This document shows, piece after piece, positions 38,137-49,681 of a stretch of DNA of 64,000 nt; the stretch's first letter is position 1; each line of letters begins with the position of its first letter. Under the pieces are notes generated by a model. That model made no database searches, was not told where the DNA came from, and worked only from the letters and a program-made list of their open reading frames with translations. Source of the DNA: Limanda limanda (taxonomy: Eukaryota; Chordata; Actinopteri; Pleuronectiformes; Pleuronectidae); assembly GCF_963576545.1 (NCBI RefSeq), contig NC_083639.1, positions 19,702,118-19,766,117 on the forward strand, read 5' to 3'. Both the position numbers and the translations under genes were made by a program.

Positions 38137-40408
38137 CTCCACTAGGAGACATTATAAATAGGTCACAACTATAAAAAGCTTTTGTAGGAGTTAAGGTCAG
38201 TTAAAACACGGGAAAAAGGTTGAAACATTAACAAGATTCAAAAAAATATAATATTAGAGGAACAATTCAGCTTGTGTGCCAGAGGAAATAATCCATGATG
38301 TACTTGTTGAGTCTTTTTGGAAAAGATGGGACCTTTGGTTGATTAGTCATGCCTGCAGAGGTCAGACAGGAAGCTCTGGGCTTTTATTGTTGTGACACTG
38401 CCTGAGAAGAAGCACCTGTCTGGACATCTTTATTCACCTCCTCTCTCCTCTTTGCAGGTATGACATGTATTTACTCTTTCAAACATTGACATGTGTCTGG
38501 TAGGTTGTTGTTGTCTGTGTTTCGTCAACTTGCTGAGTGAATGTAGAGTGTTTGAAGAATTGCTAACTGCTACCTTGTTAAACATCTCTGTTAACAAACA
38601 ATGAATGTAACAAAGAAGGGAAATAATCAAATGCTGGATGTTGTATATTTAACTGCCTCATTCTTTAAAACAACAAATAAGCAGTAGAGTCGGCACCACA
38701 CATGAGCAGAGCATTGCCTGTTGAACCTCCTATAATGGGATTCAAATATATTTGAACAAATTGTGTGTCTCGATTTTCAGAAAAACGTGAGAGCCCTTAT
38801 ACATATTTTTTAAGATGTGAGTTTGTCTGCGTGTGCGTGTGTGTGTGTGTGAAAGCCCTGTCCTAATCTCACGCTCTATATTTAACGAGAATTGTACCCT
38901 ACATTTAATTCCATGGTACCAGTTCATTAGAATAGCAAAGTCAAGGACTTGCAAAAAAAAAAACCCTCTCTTGTGAGTGTACCTCTAATGGAGGGAATAT
39001 GAGCGAGTGTTTCTACAGCCTCGCCATTTGATGGGTGATGAATCGAGGAGGGGGAGTGTCAATGACTCAAAGCACAGGGTGGACTTTTAATAGCTCCAGT
39101 GACATGAGAGAGCCTTTTCTCAGACAAAGCGCTCAGACAGTTTCATGTTAATCAGAGTTACAAATAATATAGGTCTCAAATGAACGACAGAATTGCCTCA
39201 AAGGTCTTAAACTGAAAAAAATAGCTGTATTAAGTAAAGAGGAGAAATGGGCTCCTTCCCCTGCCGAATGAATTCCTTCCCATGTTGGCTAAAAGTGCCG
39301 TAAGGTCGACATCACAAAAGCAAAGGAAACCAGTGGATCCAATTATCATTTCACAGCGTCGGAGTGATAAAACGTCTGCATGCTGTTGCCTCATGCCAGA
39401 TTACTTCATATTCCTCGATAAAGCAGGAGATATTGCAATCTGTTTCTCCAATAGACAGAGAGCTAAAGCCTCTTATGGGCGTACCGTAGTTCACATCAGA
39501 AATTATAGGGGGAAATTAAGGCAGTGGGTGTGTGATTCATACAGTCAGGTAATGAGAAATCGGAGCCACAACGGCAACGAGGGCTCCGCGCTCTGAAGCA
39601 CCGATTCATTTTGGAGTGCTGCAGAATTTCCGGTGCCAGGCGCGCGGGCCTGTGACTCTTTCAAAGTGCTCAGGCATCTGGGACATCTGAGGGACTGATC
39701 TCAACGTATGGCACTTGCGGCTGCAAATGAATTGGTCCCTCAGGTCTCCAGAGCTGTCAGCAACTCACTTTATATGAGAGCTTCATTCATCAACACATTT
39801 TTTCCCTGTGAGCAGCAACTTTTTGATAAAAAAAAAAAAAAAAAAGAGGCAAAGGAAATCTCGCAAAACTTTTTTTAATAGCCCTTCTTTTTTTAGGGGG
39901 GTGCTGAATATACATGTGGCATTGAGGAACGTCTATGAAACTAAATCATGGACTGGTGCCTGTCAGGCTGCTGTAATTCTCAGGTGAAGTGTAATAACAA
40001 TCGTCTCACCTCTTCAGACATCAGTTACCTCCAGTTACCGGAAATAAATGAAAAACAGTAATGTGCATGTTGGAATGCAGGCCCCATGCATATATACAAT
40101 TCATTTGCAATGATACTTAACTGCAGGTTTAAGTCAAGTTCACACTCTAATAGTTTATGTCACTTTTAAGAAGTAAAGTCCATTTGGGTATGTACACTAG
40201 AAGATTTCTGGCAAGACCTGTGTATTTTTGGTGCGAATGATAAGAAAAATACAACTTCACTCTTGGAAAGCACCACTAACAGTTTTAGACTATATTCCAA
40301 GTATTTGTTGAGCCCACAACTTCACATTCATGAATGATCGGATGATCTGCTGAACAGAGACCTTTCAGATTTTAGTTAGCATTATGGAATTGGACTCACT
40401 TTTGGTCT
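38137..40408. other. Intergenic DNA, no gene seen
   Basis: A TG microsatellite lies at 38831-38851. The stretch 39090-39760 has mixed composition and no repeat I recognise, with a chance 104-codon frame at 39282-39596 that shows no domain. It may be conserved noncoding DNA. Confidence 0.4.
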
Positions 40409-40416
40409 ATTTAATA

Positions 40417-41235
40417 CAGGGGTGTCCAAACTTTTTGTCCCGAGGGCCACATACAGAAAAAAATACCAAGGACTGGGCCACTCACGCCGCCACGCCCCCC
40501 TGCCCTGGAGTGGACTGTTTACAGTCATGTCGCTCAGGGCGGGGGGGCGTGGCGGCGTGGCGTGGTGGCGTTCTGAGGGACAGCTAGCAAGTCAGCAAAG
40601 CAATTCACCGCCAGACCACTAGTTGGAGTAACGTTTTTTGTCGAAGACAACCTTAGAGACAACTACTTTGTGTGTGGCAGTCTTTGTCTACTGTTTATTA
40701 CTTTTTCTGGAGGACAAATTTGTCCCTGATCTTTCTACACAGCTTCGTACACTCGTCGACCTGCAAACCGACGTCAGCCGAGATCTCCTTCCAGGAATTG
40801 CAGGTCATCTGCGTGTCCTTGTATTTAGTCAGTGACGGGTTATACAAGTGGTCATACTTTCAGATCTCTTCTGCCAAGTGCTCTTCTATTTGGTCCATAT
40901 CCGTTCTTCTAAATCTTCCTTGGTTTCTTCCGGTATTATGGGGCATGAAACCGGAAATATGACTCTTGAAAGGATGTAGTTAGCGGACCAATCACAGCCT
41001 TGCGGGCTGCGTGAGGCTTGCGTAGCTTTGTCGTATAGTTACCAAAAGGCATGCACCGGCCTCTCCCCTGTCAAAGAAGCCTGGCCCCATAAAGCAAAAC
41101 AAAGTGCTTTAAGTAAGTGCCATTTGAGCGCTACTAAATTTTGAGTTTCATTATATTTTTAGACATTGATGCGGGCCAATTAAAAATGGATGGCGGGCCG
41201 CAGTTGGCCCGCAGGCCGTAGTTTGGACACCCCTG
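40417..41235. mobile_element. 819-bp DNA element with hAT-like ends
   Basis: The ends CAGGGGTGTCCAAACT and AGTTTGGACACCCCTG are perfect inverted repeats, bordered by an exact 8-bp duplication ATTTAATA (40409-40416, 41236-41243). The 8-bp duplication and CAGGGGTGT end are typical of hAT elements of the Charlie type. GC-rich subterminal parts (GCGGGCC, TTGGCCCGC) flank an interior that encodes a broken MADF-like domain rather than a transposase. Confidence 0.9.
40701..40898 (-). pseudogene. MADF (Myb/SANT-like) domain remnant inside the hAT-like element
   Basis: The minus-strand frame starts MDQIEEHLAEEI, has a stop (40860-40862), then continues KYDHLYNPSLTKYKDTQ, NSWKEISADVGL and ECTKLCRKIRDKFV. 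The spacing of Y-x2-LY, the W in N-x-W-x-EI and the K-x-IRD-x-F match MADF domains, DNA-binding modules found in regulators and in transposon accessory proteins. One nonsense codon makes this copy inactive. Confidence 0.6.
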
Positions 41236-42334
41236 ATTTAATAGAAAGTACATTTCAGAACACTTTATATCCAGAAATAACTTTACAGATACACTTTAGG
41301 GTGGACCACCATTGTCAGGTGGTCAGGAGGTGTGTGTTGCAGGGAACAAATGGTTGGGTTTATAAGTTTTCGTCTTAATTTAAAATATTAAATTAAGATA
41401 CGTATTCCATATTTTGAAAAAATACCTTCTTTATTTGGAGAAACAACCAGTTAGTAAAGAACACAAACAGCTAAACACTAACATTAAGCCATGAAAACAG
41501 CGACTGAAAATCGAAACAATATTTATTTTTCATTTGTTATCAATATTTAATCAGAACCACCATTTTTATTCGATTTCTGTCCCCATCAGCAATACAGTGT
41601 GTTTAATGCTGAGCTCTGCAAGGACGCTTTCTGTCTAAGAAAGACTGAACCATTATTTTTCGGACAACACACTTACTCTTAAACCTCCAGGTAAGCTCTG
41701 GACCCTGGAGAAATTATTTGGAAATAATAGTAAAATACCTGAGATTGGAAATAAACTCACGGGTTCATCCAATAAATTATGTACTATTTTCAAACAAGGC
41801 AAAACATTCTGCCAGTGAAGTTAGATAACTTTCAATACAAATTAACTTCTTTTAAGAATTATTCCACTTGTATTAAGAAAAAGTGCATTTTATTGTAGAA
41901 TGACTGAAAAGATTGGAAGCAGTTTGAATTCATTGCCCATAAAAATACTGAACTTTTAAAATAAAAACAAAGACTTTTAGGGAGGGATGCATTTGTACCT
42001 TAATAGCCCCCAAACAGCTATTTTCTTGACTGATTATATAAAATAAAGAATATTGCAGTGCAGGGTGAAAGTCTATGCAGCAGTTCAGATCAGCATTGAA
42101 TTTCCGAATTCCCGATGTAAATGAAATAGATTTCATCCTACACTGCATGTGTCCGTTAAATTACAAATATGAGTCTGAAGACAGAGATGAGATCATCGTG
42201 AAAAGTGCTGCTAAAAAGTATGCAGTTTGTGTATGGGGTAAACAAGAGAACACCTAATAACTCCAAGCCACCATCAAACCCTTTAGATAAAATGAAAAGA
42301 GAGCGTGAGGAGCTACTCAACATGACAAAATCAA

Positions 42335-43105
42335 AGACTGGATTTCCAAGAAAGAACATGACTATCTATTATGCCAACATCCACGTCTACCATAGTTTTA
42401 CATGCTAACAAAAAATTTGAAAACACGCCAGGTAGACAGGTTGTCAATGGAAATGATTCCATCACAGAAGCAACCTCCAAACTTGTCGAGTACTTCATCA
42501 AACCAATTGTTGCAAGATTGCCATCATACTTTCAGTTCAGGTCCTAAAGAAAGTAACACAAATATATTGGAATATTGGTTCCTGCATTATGGGGGCATGT
42601 TTTGCCCCTAATTATGCGAACCTGTTTTTAGGACTTTGATAGAAACAACACATTTTTTCCAACATTAACCCATTTAAATAAAAGATTGTGTGGTGGGGCA
42701 GATACATTGATAATTTCATGGTGTTATTTTCAGGTGTGGAAATAGAGCTTCTACATTTCCATGCTTATATAAAAAACTTAAATGAATATCAAAAATTGAG
42801 CTTGGAATATGACCTACAAGTCATTATCCTTTTGGACCTATGGATCTCAAAGGATGACCAAGGTTATCTGCACATCTCTATCTTTAGAAAAGCCACTGAC
42901 TCAAAAACCTTATTGCACGCAGACAGATCTCACCTTCCATGGCTCATTAAGAATATCCCATTTGAACAAATTCAGAGACAATGTGACTCCGATCAGGACT
43001 TCCATATTCAATCAATGGACATGCGGCAGCACTTCAGACGAAGAGAGTATCAACCTCAGATCGGACACACAAATTCGCCGACCCAAGTGCAACTACTGCT
43101 GTGGT
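42335..43105 (+). mobile_element. Penelope-like retroelement fragment (reverse transcriptase part)
   Basis: Frame pieces follow the Penelope-like reverse transcriptase order: PGRQVVNGNDSITEATSKLV and YFIKPIVARLPSYFQ (about 42430-42530), RYIDN at 42700-42714, then IFRKATDSKTLLHADRSHLP and LIKNIPFEQIQRQC. The catalytic YIDD box reads YIDN, and stops and frameshifts break the frame, so the copy is inactive. A different repeat starts directly after it. Confidence 0.75.
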
Positions 43106-43125
43106 AACTGCAATTATTGTGATAA

Positions 43126-43550
43126 TTAGATTAGATTAGATTAGTTTCAACTTTATTGTCATTGCACAGTACAATAATTATAAAACGTAATGCAGTTTAG
43201 CATCTAACCAAAAGTGCAAAAAAGGCAATAAAAGTGCAGAGTATTGTGCATATTTAAAGTGAATATGTAAATAAACAAGATCTGTGTGGTAAGAAATATA
43301 TATGCAATATTACAGTATTAAGATTTTGTATGTAAGAACGATGAATACACTATGAGCAAGATAAATATATACAAATATGAATACACTATAGGCGGGATAA
43401 TACAGAATTAAAAAAACAGTCTAGTGCAAATGTTCAAATGTTCAGTGGTTGGAGGAGGGTGTGTGGCAGTCCAAGCCAGGGTGGAGGGGGGAAATATAGT
43501 CACTGGAGAAGGTGTGTGAGGGGGTGGGAAGGTGAAAACAGACACTTTGA
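43126..43550. repeat. Dispersed repeat starting with (ATTAG)n
   Basis: Four ATTAG units are followed by TTTCAACTTTATTGTCATTG and a long AT-rich region with GTGCAAA motifs, then a GGAGGAGGGTGTGTGGCAGTCC stretch. This resembles a common teleost retroelement end read in the reverse direction. The right border is approximate. Confidence 0.55.
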
Positions 43551-45300
43551 GAGATGTATCTACAAACAAAATCCATCCAATCACTAGTTTAATAAATTGT
43601 AATACGAGTTACAAGACATGTTGTGTACTGACTTGAATGTACTTGTGCTTGTTTCTCTGTAGGCCTCACTTAAAGGAGGCTGAAGGACAGAGTGGTTGAG
43701 CATAGGTCACTATGCCATCCATAAATGGAATCGGAATTATCCTATAGCCAAACACCACATACAAGCCCAACAAAGCAGCGATACAACTTTAAGAGTGTCA
43801 GGTATTGAAGTGATCAGCTCTGATGCCAGGGGCGGGGACACATTACGTGCCTGCTGAGAGACCTGAAACAAGTTTCAAACACGCATATGTACTCTTGCTT
43901 TGACCAGTCATGGATCTATTTTACCAGTCGGTGCAGCAGCTTGCTGGATTGTCTTTGTCTCTTCTCCTCTACACAGGGTAACTTTATGGAGATGTTCTTC
44001 TGTTTGTGTCGAGGGCCACTTTCATTAAGCTTCACAAATTGTACGCAACATCTGGAAAGAGAGGTGTCACCGACTAAGTTTTTGTTTTGGTCCAAGATGC
44101 TGGTGCTTGTGCAGCATCTAGTGGGCAATGATTATTGTATATGAATATGTATATTTATAACCTTTAAGAGATCACCATTGTCCTAAACAAATATATGCAG
44201 ATCGTTGTTCAAGTGTTGCAGTGAAGCTGCTTTTTATGTGCAGATAAACAGGCACTAACACACTTCTTCAGCTGTGGAGCAGTTTGAACACTCAAGCATT
44301 TACATCGATTTTTATCGTATGATACTTGAGTGCTGACTTCCTTGTGACCTTACTGGAGAGGCAGTTGTGAGGGTAATGATGATCACACAGCAATGTCAAC
44401 CGTGTGGGCTCAGAGCTCGGTGTTGTTTAATCCAAACTCTCAGGCAACACACTGCTTTCTTTCTGGGGAGGTGATAATTTACTGGAGAGGTGTTGGGAGC
44501 CTGGAGTGCAAGTCTATCCTCTCAGTATTTTGTGAGGGGGCCAGCACAGACTGACGTATCTAGCACAGACAGATGCCCAACGTGGGCTCGGCTGCCACCG
44601 ATTTGGGAATGTAGGCTACGGGGGGGAACACATGGTGGGGCAAAGGTAGCAGGGGACCCAGGGGAGGCCGGCAGATGGGCCTATATTACACAGCTCAGAG
44701 AGATCCACTTCTCTCTGGACGCAGCCCAACACTGCCAGGTCAGAGAGTGAATCACCATCCTCTTTAGATCCAGGTGGCTCCATGTTTGACCTCACCAGTC
44801 ACTTGTTCATGCCTTGCTCTCCACTATTCTGACAAACAAAAAGAAACGTAGCCTGCTTAGAAGTTCAACTTTTCATCCGCAGTCCCTGGATCTAGTTTTC
44901 GTTTAAAAGTTTTGGGTTAATCAAAAATCTAAACTATGAGCTAAAGGAAGCTAAAACACTGTCTTCTGGCTTTAAGACTATGGGTACCACCTTTCAAATT
45001 ACACATGCACTTGATTCATATTTAAAATCACTGGTTGGGCCACCTTAACAACAGGATTTTCTTTTTACATCATATTAACTGGAAGGTTGTAATTCTCTAA
45101 TTAAAAAACATAATGACGTTTTGATGCAATAAAAGCAGTGTTTACTGAGAGGAGGACACGTGACAGAGCTAATGTGCTGACAAACAAGATACACATACAG
45201 GGTTAAGTATAACCACATGCAATGGTAGAATCACTTGAAAACATAAAACCAGTGTGGCAGCACTTATTACATATAATGGGTAAATTAGTGGATAATTACA
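43551..45300. other. Intergenic DNA, no gene seen
   Basis: Mixed sequence. The GC-richer part 44490-44750 has an open frame of 86 codons with low-complexity Gly/Arg content and no domain, which I take as chance. Confidence 0.4.
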
Positions 45301-45516
45301 GAGAGGCAAAAGTTCAAATGACGATTACATCCCATAAAGCTCCACCTCTGTAAATCCTCCTTGTATGTGTGTACTGTGTGAACTGATAAACGGGGTAAAA
45401 GGGTAACCCAGGAATTGCCCTGAGCTTGTATTCAATAACAATACAATTTCAGAGCTACTTGTATTATTTATTGAAGTGCTGTTGAGGGCACTGAACAAAT
45501 TGTCTTTATTGTCCAA

Positions 45517-45906
45517 ATGGCTTCTTGCAAATCCTGGTTCACTGTATGCGGGTTTGACAATTATTACCCTGGAAACGACGTCCTCTGCAAAGGACAAATA
45601 GACTCCTCAATGCAAGTGTGCGGTGATACATATGTTAATATACCACAGCTGTTATCAAAAGCTTTCCAGGGCATTAGCTGTTCAATTTACTGGCCCCATC
45701 CAGGGAAGTGTAACGCAGATAGCTTGTTTAAAACATGTCGGGTCTTGATGCTCAGGCTATGGAAGCAATCCTGGAAGGAATACTGGGTAAAAGCATGGCG
45801 TAATGATATTCCATCTGTGTTAGATTGTATGTTCAAAGCTGTACAAGAAGAAGAGGAAAAAAAGACTGCTGATTTACTCAAAATGAAGCATCAAATGCAA
45901 AGGTAA
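45517..45906 (+). other. Unassigned 129-codon open frame
   Basis: It starts MASCKSWFTVCGFDNYYPGN and ends with a charged helical stretch VQEEEEKKTADLLKMKHQMQ. Seven cysteines lie in the first two thirds. I recognise no family, and no splice sites, promoter or poly(A) signal stand out. A second frame inside it (MSGLDAQAMEAILEGILGKS at about 45738) also looks protein-like. It could be part of an unknown element, a decayed gene or chance. Confidence 0.2.
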
Positions 45907-48900
45907 CACAGGGTGAATTACTTGTCGTGATTCGTGCAAAACTTTGGCGAATTAAAGAAATCAGTCCAATATCTTGTCACATGGGATCAACTCTGAATAG
46001 AATATGGGCAGGTAGGCTGTAGAAGGGACCTTTTAATTTTACTAATGTATGTGATCCAGAAAAAAGAAACCTGCAGTAGTGTAATCAATCAGACAAAACC
46101 TATTTCTGACACGACCTGGTATGAGGCAAGGTGTGTCCCCCGGGCTCCAGGCCCAGCTCAGGCTGAGACTAATGACTCTCTGGCCGTGGTCCTCCCCCCT
46201 GACTTCGAGCTGCTGCAGCGTCCACCAGGAGGCTCCTCCGCTCCCATCCAGTCAGGTGTGGACTTGTGTTATCTGCCACAGGTCCACCTGCACCGCCAGC
46301 CATCTGCATGGGCCGCCTCCCCGGGGGGTGGGAGACTTTGCAGGTCTTCAGAGGCAGGAACAGGTCTTTTAAAGATTTCGTCTACATTTTGCACACCAGT
46401 TACTGCAGGATAAGCTCTGAGTCGAGCTCCTAACACGGCACTTTGAAATACCCTCCAACTTTAAGAGGATCAGCCTCGGTGCGCGGTCACAGTAATTTAG
46501 GCTCTGATGCTTCTGACCTTCAGCCTGAAAAGAGAGGGGAGAAAAACAGCAAGCAAATAAAAATTAAATGAGATTTTCTCTTTTGCTGAAGCATACCCCA
46601 AAGTATCTATAATAAAGCTGCAGTGAACAGAGGGAGGGTATTGATCAACAGACTCCAATTTCAGTTCAGGTGAGATTTCTGGCTGTTGAAACTCACTGTC
46701 CTCTGTCTGTTCGAGAATAAAAATGTCCTCGGGCAGCAGCATCTTTTCCTTCTGACATTAACATGCTGCTCTGGGTTTATTGTTCACGCCCGACATAAAT
46801 ATCAAAATCCTATTTTTCTCTTCCTCACCAAAAATGTGTCATGCGCGGGATTCCCTCTTCCAATGTCTCGTATAATTCTGCCATGGCCAGCGGCGTGTCT
46901 ATCATCACAAATGCATGTTGAGCACATAGGCATTGTTCAAAATCACACAACGTTATTAGAAATTCTAGACAAGATGGAAAAGGTTTAATTTGAGATACCA
47001 AATATGTCTGAACATACTCTGAACTGAAGGGGGGACGTGCATAAAACGTCTAATAAGACATCTTGGACATTTTTATATGATGCAACGAGCCATTTGTGGT
47101 TTTTTGATATTAATTCAGAGTCGTAATCATATACCTTCACTCACCTGCTGGAGGCTGTAGGAAGCTCCTGCGGTGCACTGAGGTTGTTTCCTCATTTTGC
47201 ACAGGTAATTGGCCGTGTGCCCCAGGGGGAGGATCTATTACATCTACACTCTCTAACAGGAGTGATGATGGCTGGTCCGCTGGTTACATTTTATGCAGCC
47301 AGCGCTAGACTGTTGCACCATTACCACCGAAAACCCTGTATACATTTTGACTAATTGTTCTACTTTGTTCGATCACGTTGGAAACGAGCGTGCACTCGGC
47401 TGCGCCCCTTGCTGCTGCTTCACAAAAATAGTTTTATGATCTGATGACTCTGCCAGCAGGACATAATTTGTCTGTGAGTCAGTGAGCATACTGTGCACCA
47501 TCAGCTCCACCATTTTTAGCTTGTTGCTGTGGATGCGTCACGCCTGCAAGCCAGTGACTAGCTTGCTTCTTGCAAACACTGTGTTAATAGGAAGCTGCAA
47601 TGTCCTTCAACAGTTTATGAGGCACTGACCCTCAATTGTGCAAACTTTATGTAAATTGCTTAGGTCAGTCTGATAAATGCTACCTGTAAATTTATGAGAT
47701 CAAGTCACGGGCATAATCAAAGCCCTTAAAAATGCTGAATAAGATGACCGCTTCTTCTCTGTTTGTAGGCAAGTTAGAGCCTCAATCCTGCAGTGAAAAA
47801 TCAGCAGACAAAAACAGAACACATTTAGTACAGTCAGTATAGAGGGTTTTTGAAGGACCTGAGACACCTATATTAATATTAATAGTGCTGCTGTCAACAG
47901 CCTGCCCTCATAGCAGCACTGTGCTCTGACAGAAATAAAGAGGATATGATTTAAAATGATCTCTTTGGAATTCATGGAGATGCTTGACAGATGCTATCAT
48001 ACTGTAGAGGAGTAGATTTGAGACATTTGGTGCATGAGAGAGTGTTACTGGACAAAGACCTGCATACACACTCTGAGGGGGGGTTCCAAATACACTGTAA
48101 TGTTGCTGTGCCACTGCATGCTAGTTAAATCATAAATATGTAATCCTCTTTGAGCCATGATGATGATGATAACTACAAATTAACAATTTTCTGTGTGAAT
48201 GAACTGTAAGTTGTCCAGACCTTTCAAACAAGTCGTGTGTAGCTGGTCTATATTTTACTTAAATTCACAATTTCAATGAAGATGTTTGATTTTGAATGTA
48301 TTGTTAGAATATTGAAGTATTTGTCTAAATCTTAAATTCATTCACACAGAGAAAATTTGTGATTGCCAGAAGAGCGACAAAATAATACATTTGTTTTGAC
48401 AAGAAGATTACTTGATGTTGTTTAGGAAATCAGTTCATCCAAACATATCGAGCTTCACTTCTAATTTCATAAATCTGGCTGAATGTGGCTCACATATCTC
48501 GAGAAGTGGTCATTTTATCAGTTCCACATTCCAGTGTGGAATTTTGTGCCATTAAGACATGCAATATATTATATATTACTATACTTTGAATAAAGAGGCG
48601 ATCCGTGCTCTGTAGCAGCTGGGACTAGGAATTGGAGTCGTTTGGGTTTTTCTGACACTGGTGTGAAGTCGATACCTTTGAAATGGTACTCGTACCTAAA
48701 TGGCGCCAAAACAAATACTTACTGCTTAAGAAAAAGCACAACACAAGCCTAGGTAAATTTGAAATGTAACATATAAACTCTTTACAATTTAAAGTATACT
48801 TAAATATACAAATATAAAAGGCAGAAAGTGCAAAACTCTTAACAAAATTACATAGCAAATCCACATCATAAATACAATCCAACACAACTACAGTAATTTA

Positions 48901-49282
48901 ACCCTAAATAACATTTTCAGTGCCTAAAACGGCAAAATACTTCAGATCAAAACTCATGGTCAATTGTCTTCACACCACCGGGACGCCAACACTGTGCTGA
49001 AGTATTTGTGTCACTGTGTCACGCAAGCAGACAAACACGGAGCTCTAAAATGTATCCTGTAGATTTCTGAGGTGTGCCCACAAATACTTGTTTTTCCACC
49101 TAACAAATTATGAAGAAAAATAAATCTAAGAGACAGTTATCTCAAAATCTTTGGAAATAAAACAAATACTATCTATATCACTAACAACATGTATTCTTTG
49201 TTGTTCGGCTTAACTAACCCTGTAAACATACAATAGTTAAAGAGAACCTACAGACAACACGTTCTTCAGAGCTACCTTATGT
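45907..49282. other. Intergenic DNA, no gene seen
   Basis: A GC-richer patch at 46120-46400 and AT-rich remainder. No repeat family, tRNA or domain was recognised. Confidence 0.4.
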
Positions 49283-49681
49283 TTACATGCAGTCACTGTT
49301 CTGGACTCCCTTTGTGTCCCTTCGATCTGTTGCATTGAATGTTTTCTTGTTCTGCAGCTGAAAGTATTGACCACACATGGCGTCGTCTTTTACCTTAACC
49401 TCCAGCATTTCTGTGCCATCATCTTCTACAAGTTCACAACCTCCACAATACATAGACGCAGCAGCTCCAAGTGATGCTGTGTTGTTTCCACTGTCAGTCA
49501 GATTTTGTTCTTCAGTGGACGTCCAAATACCTAATAACATTTCCGACAGGAGGCAAGATACAGAGGCAGAGCCAGAGCAGAGATTATTTTCAGGAATGAT
49601 GACCTCGCTGACATTGATCTCCTCTACATGAGAGGAGATGAAAGAAGCAAACAGGTGACGCTTATCTGATGCTTGAGCAGA
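49283..49681 (-). other. Unassigned 132-codon open frame (minus strand)
   Basis: Open from 49681 to a stop at 49283; the first ATG is at 49540 (85 codons). The part before the ATG reads like protein (ASDKRHLFASFISSHVEEIN, VSEVIIPENN), and the later part is acidic and then basic (ELVEDDGTEMLEVKVKDD, FNATDRRDTKGVQNSDC). I recognise no family. It may be an exon of a mobile element or a processed remnant. Confidence 0.25.

Noticed and set aside
40638..40962. Plus-strand frames of 65-96 codons inside the hAT-like element
   Set aside because: They are the opposite strand of the MADF-like remnant and have no domain of their own.
44490..44750. 86-codon frame rich in Gly and Arg
   Set aside because: Low-complexity composition, no domain and no gene context.
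46045..46413. 122-codon plus-strand frame
   Set aside because: It arises in a GC-rich patch where stops are rare; two overlapping frames are open and neither resembles a protein family.
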